From Macrocybe gigantea (lineage: Eukaryota > Basidiomycota > Agaricomycetes > Agaricales > Callistosporiaceae), in assembly GCA_011319805.1 (NCBI GenBank), contig SJRY01000231.1, forward strand, positions 109,891 through 173,890: a DNA stretch of 64,000 bases, read 5' to 3'. A program made the position numbers and the translations under genes. Shown in pieces: positions 58,636 to 64,000 of this stretch. Within the stretch, counting starts at the first letter, position 1. Each line of letters starts with the position of its first letter. The notes below the pieces were generated by a model. The model did not search any database. It saw nothing but the letters and a program-made list of their open reading frames with translations, and was not told the origin of the DNA.

Positions 58636-59034
58636 TTACATCATCAAGCAAAGCTCAGGCTGTGTGTCGCGCGACGGAATCACGAAAGCAAGGCCATACC
58701 ATACCCATCGCCGATCACTGGAACCACCATCGCATTTCCGGAGATCAAAGAAACCAGTTATGCGGAATTGGTTACAATCCTTCGCAACCAGTACTTTGCC
58801 TAGCGTCCCTGTTAGCCCCCAGACGACTTCGAGAGATGTTTCACCTGCGAAACTCTCAGACTTCGCGTTTCCGCAAAGTTTGATACGCTTCTGGCCCCTT
58901 GGCATTGGAAAATCCAGACGTGGTTGAAGGCGCAAATCGAACGGCAGCTGAAACTTGCCTGAAATCGTAAGCAAATCCCTTTCGACTGCGCTACTTTTTT
59001 CTTTCTTTGATTTCTTACATTTTGAAAACATCAT
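58636..59034 (-). CDS. uncharacterised protein, first exon (about 130 residues)
   Basis: Minus-strand open frame from ATG 59034 (or 59031) with a basic start (MFSKCKKSKKEKSSAVERDL) and a folded-looking, beta-rich body: FQLPFDLRLQPRLDF, GETSLEVVWGLTGTLGKVLV, NQFRITGFFDLRKC, RRWVWYGLAFVIPSRD. The frame ends at ATGATG|TAAGGC, where ATGAT|GTAAGG is a good donor, so further exons probably follow downstream. I could not place them with confidence. Confidence 0.45.
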   Translation of the reverse strand: MMFSKCKKSKKEKSSAVERDLLTISGKFQLPFDLRLQPRLDFPMPRGQKRIKLCGNAKSESFAGETSLEVVWGLTGTLGKVLVAKDCNQFRITGFFDLRKCDGGSSDRRWVWYGLAFVIPSRDTQPELCLMM

Positions 59035-60893
59035 TGCCGAATCGTAATTTCCTGCCTTTGTGACACGATCTCAATGATTTGCCTCAAAAAAGATTGCGAC
59101 CAAGGTTGATTCTAGTATACTGTATGAATCGCTGCCGTCTACATTCTGAGTCCGTGTCCTCCGTCTCGCTATGCTGTCGAAGATCCTATTGCCTATTCAA
59201 AGGCTCCAGCGCAACAAATTAAAATGATCGCAATCGTCATGTTTAGCGGGAAACCATCCAAGAAGTTGCTAAAAGCTCGAAAGCGTGATGCCACATCAAT
59301 CTTTGCCAAATCTATTTACCCTCTGTCCCCCCTGAGCTGAGATTTGCCGGTCGGAGGAAATAAGAAACGCCATCCATTTTTTTTCCTTTCTAATGGGTTG
59401 ACCTGTTCTGAAGCTCAATTCTCGATGCAATCCAGGAGTTGTCGCGTTGTTTGGTAGTCGTTTGTTGACTAGCAAAGAGCTTACAGCACGTTAGTGATAG
59501 GGCCATTCAGTGGGTGCGGACACGGTGACAGAATTGGAAAATTTGATTATCTCGGCGACTTGGATAAATCCCAAGCAAGCGCCTACTCCGTTAGCGTTGC
59601 CAGGCTCGTTTTCACGCAGGGCCAGTGTATGAGGCAAGAAAAGGACGATAGATACAAGGTGAAATTTGAAAATAAAAACAAAGAGGAAAAATTTAAGGTC
59701 GCTAAAGTGGCATATGTCGTCTTTTTCTTCTGTGTCTCTGAAATCGATAGCTCTATTTCACTTAGAATGAATGACAGTCGGCTGAGGAGACGACTGATGG
59801 GATCGAAGGAGGCAGATTGACATGATGTCATCTGGCGATGGCAGGCGACAAAGGGCTGGTCGGAAGCGGTTTGACTACTTAGCTTTTGTTGTTTTTCTGC
59901 GGCCGCAAATCCTCTAATGGTGATTGACAGGGGAGAAGGGAGAGGGCATGCAGGATCGGAGGGGGATGGAAAACAAGGACGGGTTGGTCACGAGCGATCG
60001 GTTACAGAACATCAGAATCAAAGCAGGATAGGCATCAATCGTCGTCGGTCTTTAGGTTATAGCAGACGAGCAGATTGACAGGTCATCCATCACCGCCCAT
60101 AAACGCAGTATTGTAGAGATCGTCGAAAGATGAGCGAGATGCGCAGAAAGTTCGTAGCGTTGAAGTTAGTGTAGCGAGAGTTAATTGATCGAGGAGGGGC
60201 CGGGTAACGTGCGATACACAAGGCATGGGGAGGAATTCTGATGAGGCAAACCGCTGCGAGGTCGTCCGTGAGGTCGGTGGGCCGGGCGAGCAGTCAGAGC
60301 CGGAGAGCATTGAAGCGGAGCTTGGTCTGGGCGGGGAGATGTCGGTAGGAAGGGCGCCAAAAACGGCAGGAACCCTGAATAAAATAAAAGAAAGTTGCCG
60401 AATGATTGTATTTATTTGTTTGGCTGATGGAGATCGGTGGCTCCGGAGATGCAAAGTGCCTGGGCGATACTCGGCAATACATATCACAGAGACTCGGCAG
60501 ATACCCCTTCACCCGCCCTCCATGATCTACTGAGTCGACGGTCCTCACTCCCCCGTCTCTTTTCTGTTTCTTCCCTCCTATCCGCCCTAGCCCCCGCCGC
60601 AAGAATAACGCCTGGTGTATGATTGAATGACTCCCGGATAGGCTAGAGCTCATTCACGTTTTTCACTTTTTTTTCGCAGATCTCGCGACTCTTGCTGGCC
60701 TCTAACAGCCCGACCTTCCCACCGAAACAGAAAGCAGCATAACCTGGACCTGATATCGCTTGAGCCCTGCTCGCGAACCGTAAAACTATATTCAAGACAT
60801 TTTCCATCCGGGCGTCCGCTGAGCTATCGCGTAACCCACTTGGATTTTCCAATCGCCATCTCCACCTGTAGATTTTCGGACTCGCATTGCTAA
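59035..60893. other. intergenic, upstream of bHLH gene
   Basis: About 1.86 kb, the longest promoter-side gap here. Overlapping short open frames on both strands carry no motifs. A long control region is plausible for a regulatory gene; that is inference. Confidence 0.4.
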
Positions 60894-62616
60894 ATGGCCA
60901 TCACGACTCTCCCCATCACAGTCCCACCTACTTCCTCCACCCCCCAGGACGAGAAGAACCTCAACGGCAGCAGCGCCAACGCTGCGACCAACAATAACAA
61001 CGCAGTTCCTCGCACCCCCGTCTCCCCGACCATGTCATCCCCGCAGCAGCAGCAAGCCCAGCAACAGCAAACGTCCCCCTCTCAGCAGGCAAACGCGCAA
61101 GTACAGCAAGCACAGATGAAGCGAAAGCCTAGCCGACGTGCCAACACCGCCGAGCGTCGCGCAACCCACAACGCAGTCGAGCGTCAACGCCGTGAGACCC
61201 TCAACGGCCGCTTTCTTGTACGTATGCAATTACTTTTATTATTGGCCAACCATCTGATGTCGTCGTCAGGACCTCGCCGCCTTACTCCCCAATCTTTCTC
61301 AGATCCGACGACCCTCTAAGTCGTCCATTGTCAACTCGTCTATCGCCCACATTCACGCCTCCCGTCGTCACAGGAATATCGCCTCTAGGGAGCTCAGGCT
61401 GCTCAAGCTAGAAGCAGACGCTCTCCGGCGTGAAGTCAATGAGTGGCGCGAACGCGCAGGTATCGCTCGCGTAGAAGAGCCCGTCCGCGGTGAAGGCTTC
61501 GGCATGGTCATCAGCGGAGAGCTTGATCTCATCGTCAGCTCTGTCGGTCCGGGCGGCTTGGCAGAGGAGGACGAAGACGATGAACTTGTGGGCCCAGAAG
61601 ACCAGCTTCCCCCTCCTGGGTCCTCCAATGGGTTACCTGGTCATCATCCCCAACAGGTTCCCGGCTATCCGCACAATCAGTATGACGGTTACGAGAACTC
61701 CGAGGACTTTGCCGGCCTCGACGGTCTGGATGGCATGCCCGGCCTTGAGGATCCAAGGATGATGGCGATGCTCAAGTCTCAAGGCCATCCCGATCCGACC
61801 CATGGCAACCCGTTCTCACACAACCTTCCTTCCGCGGGCCCGTCGGGGGGTTCGCTGCCGACTCTCCTTCCTCGCCCTACCGTCGGCAGCAACGCTACGA
61901 ATATTCCCGCCCACGTCTATGACGGAATGTACGACCATCCTCACATGCAGCATTCTCAGCATCTCCAGCAGCAGCAATACGTTCAGCATCAGCATGCGCG
62001 CGATCGAGACCACCACATGATGCCGCATCGTCAGGATCAAGACAAGGCTTGGAACGGAATGATGTACCCGGCCCCGGGTTCCAATCCGAACGGGCCCTCG
62101 CCTACTGCCCGCATACCTCCGCAGCAGCAGGGCGGTCCATTTAACCAATCCTTTCCTTCGTACTCGCAGCAACAACAGCAGCAACAGATGATGATTCAGG
62201 CCCAGAGGAGCCTCTTCACTCCGCCAACGACATCCCACGGTCTCCCCACCCCATCGCCCACTAGCTCTGGCGTCGCACCTGGCACGTCTCCTTCACCTCC
62301 TCTCCTGATCGACCAACAGTCCCACTCCCAAGTCAGTGCGCTCCGGGGCGGTGCTAGAGAACGTAGTGGAAGCGTGCATTCACACCATTCTGCCGGTTCC
62401 AGAGGCAGTCACTCCCCCGCCTATGAGCTCGGCTTAGGCGACTACCTCGGGAACACAAGTGGTGCTCCTGTCTCGTCTCACGGTGAATATGGCGTCGGAA
62501 TGGGTATCGGAGGAGTTCCTAGAATGATGTCCGGCGTCTCTGCCGCTCCGGACATGCTCGCTTCTCCTGTCAGTGCCGGAGGGCTCGGCGTTGGCATCGG
62601 TGTAGGGATGAACTGA
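60894..62616 (+). CDS. bHLH transcription factor
   Basis: Exons 60894-61217 and 61270-62616, with a 52 nt intron; 556 residues. Residues 1-80 are Asn/Gln/Ser/Thr-rich. The basic region RRATHNAVERQRRETLNGRF (about 88-107) has the H/E/R pattern of E-box (CANNTG) binders. The intron falls inside helix 1, and LAALLPNLSQI, SKSSIVNSSIAHIHAS complete the HLH, followed by a coiled segment (RELRLLKLEADALRREVNEW). The rest is low-complexity Gln/Pro/Gly/Met, typical of activation regions. It is probably nuclear and dimeric; target genes are unknown. Confidence 0.92.
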
Positions 62617-63314
62617 AGAAGGACGCGATGTTCCCGGCTCTTCCCTTCTATGTTATCCGTCACTTATTCTGGCCTCCTCATCGACGTTTCCTATGCTCTT
62701 TGTTTCATTTGCTTGGTTCCCTTTTCTGAACCCTGCGTTACACGTCGCTGCTTGCGCTTAACCCCCTCCCCTCTGCTAGTTGGCTTTTCTTTGATTCGGA
62801 ATTTTGCTTTCTTTTCTTCTGGTTTGCTGTGTACGCTATACCTTGTGTGGTGGCTCCTTCCTTTCGCGTTTATACCCAGCCATCACTCCCTCCTCTAACC
62901 CTGCGACGTTGTTCGCTCTTTCGACGTTTGCCGTGTCGCTGCCGCTTTTGAAGTGTTCAATCGCTCCTCTTTGCCAACATTACGACTCATCAAATCCAAC
63001 CTCGCTACGTCGCTCTTTACCTCCACCCACTCAAATACCAACACTCGTTGCTGCCACATCTCCTCGCTGCCCTTTTCCTGCAGCTTCTACTGTTTCCGCG
63101 TGGCGCCTTTGCTGGGAACTTGCAGACACGGGCTCCTATCCTGTTCGGCGTAGTTATACGTCTCTTTTACTGATAGTTGTTTCCTTTGTCCTCTCGACGA
63201 GACGTTGACTTTCATACATCTGAGAGTAACGAAACAGAAATCAATAGTTAACCACGTAAAGTAAATTAAAAGCGTCTTGCCTGATTTATAGGCAAACATG
63301 TAGAGTATAACAAT
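62617..63314. other. intergenic between convergent genes
   Basis: About 700 bp, T/C-rich 3' region of the bHLH gene. No gene supported. Confidence 0.4.
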
Positions 63315-63957
63315 CTATCCGTCGAAATTTTCAGAGTTGGCATTCGACTTGCCCAGCAGTGGCCAACTCGTTCCTGCCCACTCCATTCTACAGAAATCAA
63401 GATTAAAAATCGGAGGTTATCCTACCGTTCTGTTGAATACTTACTTGAAATCAGCCGCCAAAAAGACTCGACACAATGTAAGTAACATGCAAGTTAATAA
63501 CCCTAACTTGAAAATAACCATGCAACCCGCCGCTCCAATGAATGGAATGGCGATTTGTACATCTAGGATTATAAGTAAACCGCCATTATACAGTGCTTTT
63601 ATAAGATTAATCATATAAATTACAACATGCAAAACTCTATATTTTCCCGAGGTTAAGCACTCAATCGAAAGCTATAATATAGTAGATTCTAAGCCTAGAA
63701 TATCTAAGACTTTGGTGCAGTGGTTGTGGAGATAATTGGGTCGCAAGTTGGGGGGTGTATCTCAAAAGCGGCAACGAGCGCAGCGAGGCCGCTGAAGTCC
63801 GCTAGAGCGTAAAACAGGATGTCAAACAGGTGACTGGGGATCCAGTCCTGCACCTGTTTCGCCTTTATAGGCTCGTCAGGACATCCATTTCCTGTAAATT
63901 GAAGTAAGCAGTCCGGAGCGGTGCGAACGTACCGTCCTTTTTCCCGTCATTACTCAT
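63315..63957 (-). CDS. small multi-pass membrane protein of unknown family
   Basis: Exons on the minus strand: 63957-63933, 63891-63711, 63636-63445, 63387-63315; 156 residues, in one frame across all three introns (41, 74 and 57 nt) with good splice signals (GTACGT...TTTACAG; GTCTTA...ATATAG; GTAAGT...CTGTAG). It has a hydrophilic N-terminus (MSNDGKKDGNGCPDEPIKAK), then hydrophobic stretches LFDILFYALADFSGLAALVA, VLHVVIYMINLIKALY and ILDVQIAIPFIGAAGCMVIF plus LGLLTCMLLTLCRVFLA, and a polar tail. That suggests three or four membrane helices. The 63440-63660 part is AT-rich compared with its surroundings. Not recognised. Confidence 0.6.
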
Positions 63958-64000
63958 TCTATGATGATGATCAGTAAGCATGCCCAGCAAAGCTGACTCA

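Overview
This window is nuclear DNA from a filamentous basidiomycete, most likely an Agaricomycete. The evidence is the gene structure: dense, mostly 46-65 nt spliceosomal introns (about 90 could be placed by protein reading frame), several families expanded in mushrooms (F-box/LRR proteins, BTB proteins, GMC oxidoreductases), and a Skn7-type regulator with low-complexity insertions. I recognise no CRISPR array, rRNA or tRNA and no intact transposon.

Layout, left to right. 1-1.6 kb: 3' part of a UPF1-like SF1 helicase. 1.6-2.6 kb (-): BTB protein with a reading-frame break. 3.1-8.3 kb (+): SKN7/PRR1-type response regulator with an HSF DNA-binding domain and a 1.1 kb intron. 9.0-10.1 kb (-): F-box protein. 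10.8-11.8 kb: decayed GMC oxidoreductase. 12.1-13.2 kb (-): tartrate/D-malate-type dehydrogenase. 13.4-15.1 kb (-): frameshifted F-box protein. 16.5-20.3 kb (+): copper P1B-ATPase. 21.4-25.6 kb (+): intact eIF4A followed by a tandem, intron-for-intron copy whose ATPase/helicase motifs are largely destroyed. 27.1-28.1 kb (+): dual-specificity phosphatase. 28.9-30.0 kb (-): Rab GTPase sharing a 160 bp divergent promoter with ATP synthase epsilon (30.2-30.5 kb, +). 30.9-39.9 kb: minus-strand run of COX5, a seven-finger Gis2/CNBP protein, RPN8, a 1,099-residue coiled-coil protein and a SWIM-RING protein. 40.2-41.3 kb (+): cis-prenyltransferase. 42-46 kb: accessory stretch with a broken E/R-rich coiled-coil gene, a 55 bp palindrome and a frameshifted F-box gene. 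48.8-50.4 kb (-): intact F-box protein. 50.8-52.9 kb: two uncharacterised genes. 53.1-55.5 kb (-): MurNAc-6-P etherase (MurQ)-like/sugar kinase fusion with frame problems. 55.8-56.4 kb (-): small secreted Cys-containing protein. 60.9-62.6 kb (+): bHLH regulator. 63.3-64.0 kb (-): four-exon membrane protein of unknown family.

The core genes (translation, oxidative phosphorylation, proteasome, vesicle traffic, dolichol synthesis, copper handling) form conserved islands separated by accessory stretches with F-box paralogues and decayed genes. The observations I would follow first are the tandem eIF4A pseudo-helicase, four frame-proven GC-AG introns (three with the donor GCGAGT), the 55 bp palindrome, the MurQ-kinase fusion, the unknown membrane protein at the right edge, and a recurrent pattern of one-base frame breaks that could be sequence error or real decay. 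All gene models were made by hand from reading frame, splice signals and remembered family motifs; no search was run.
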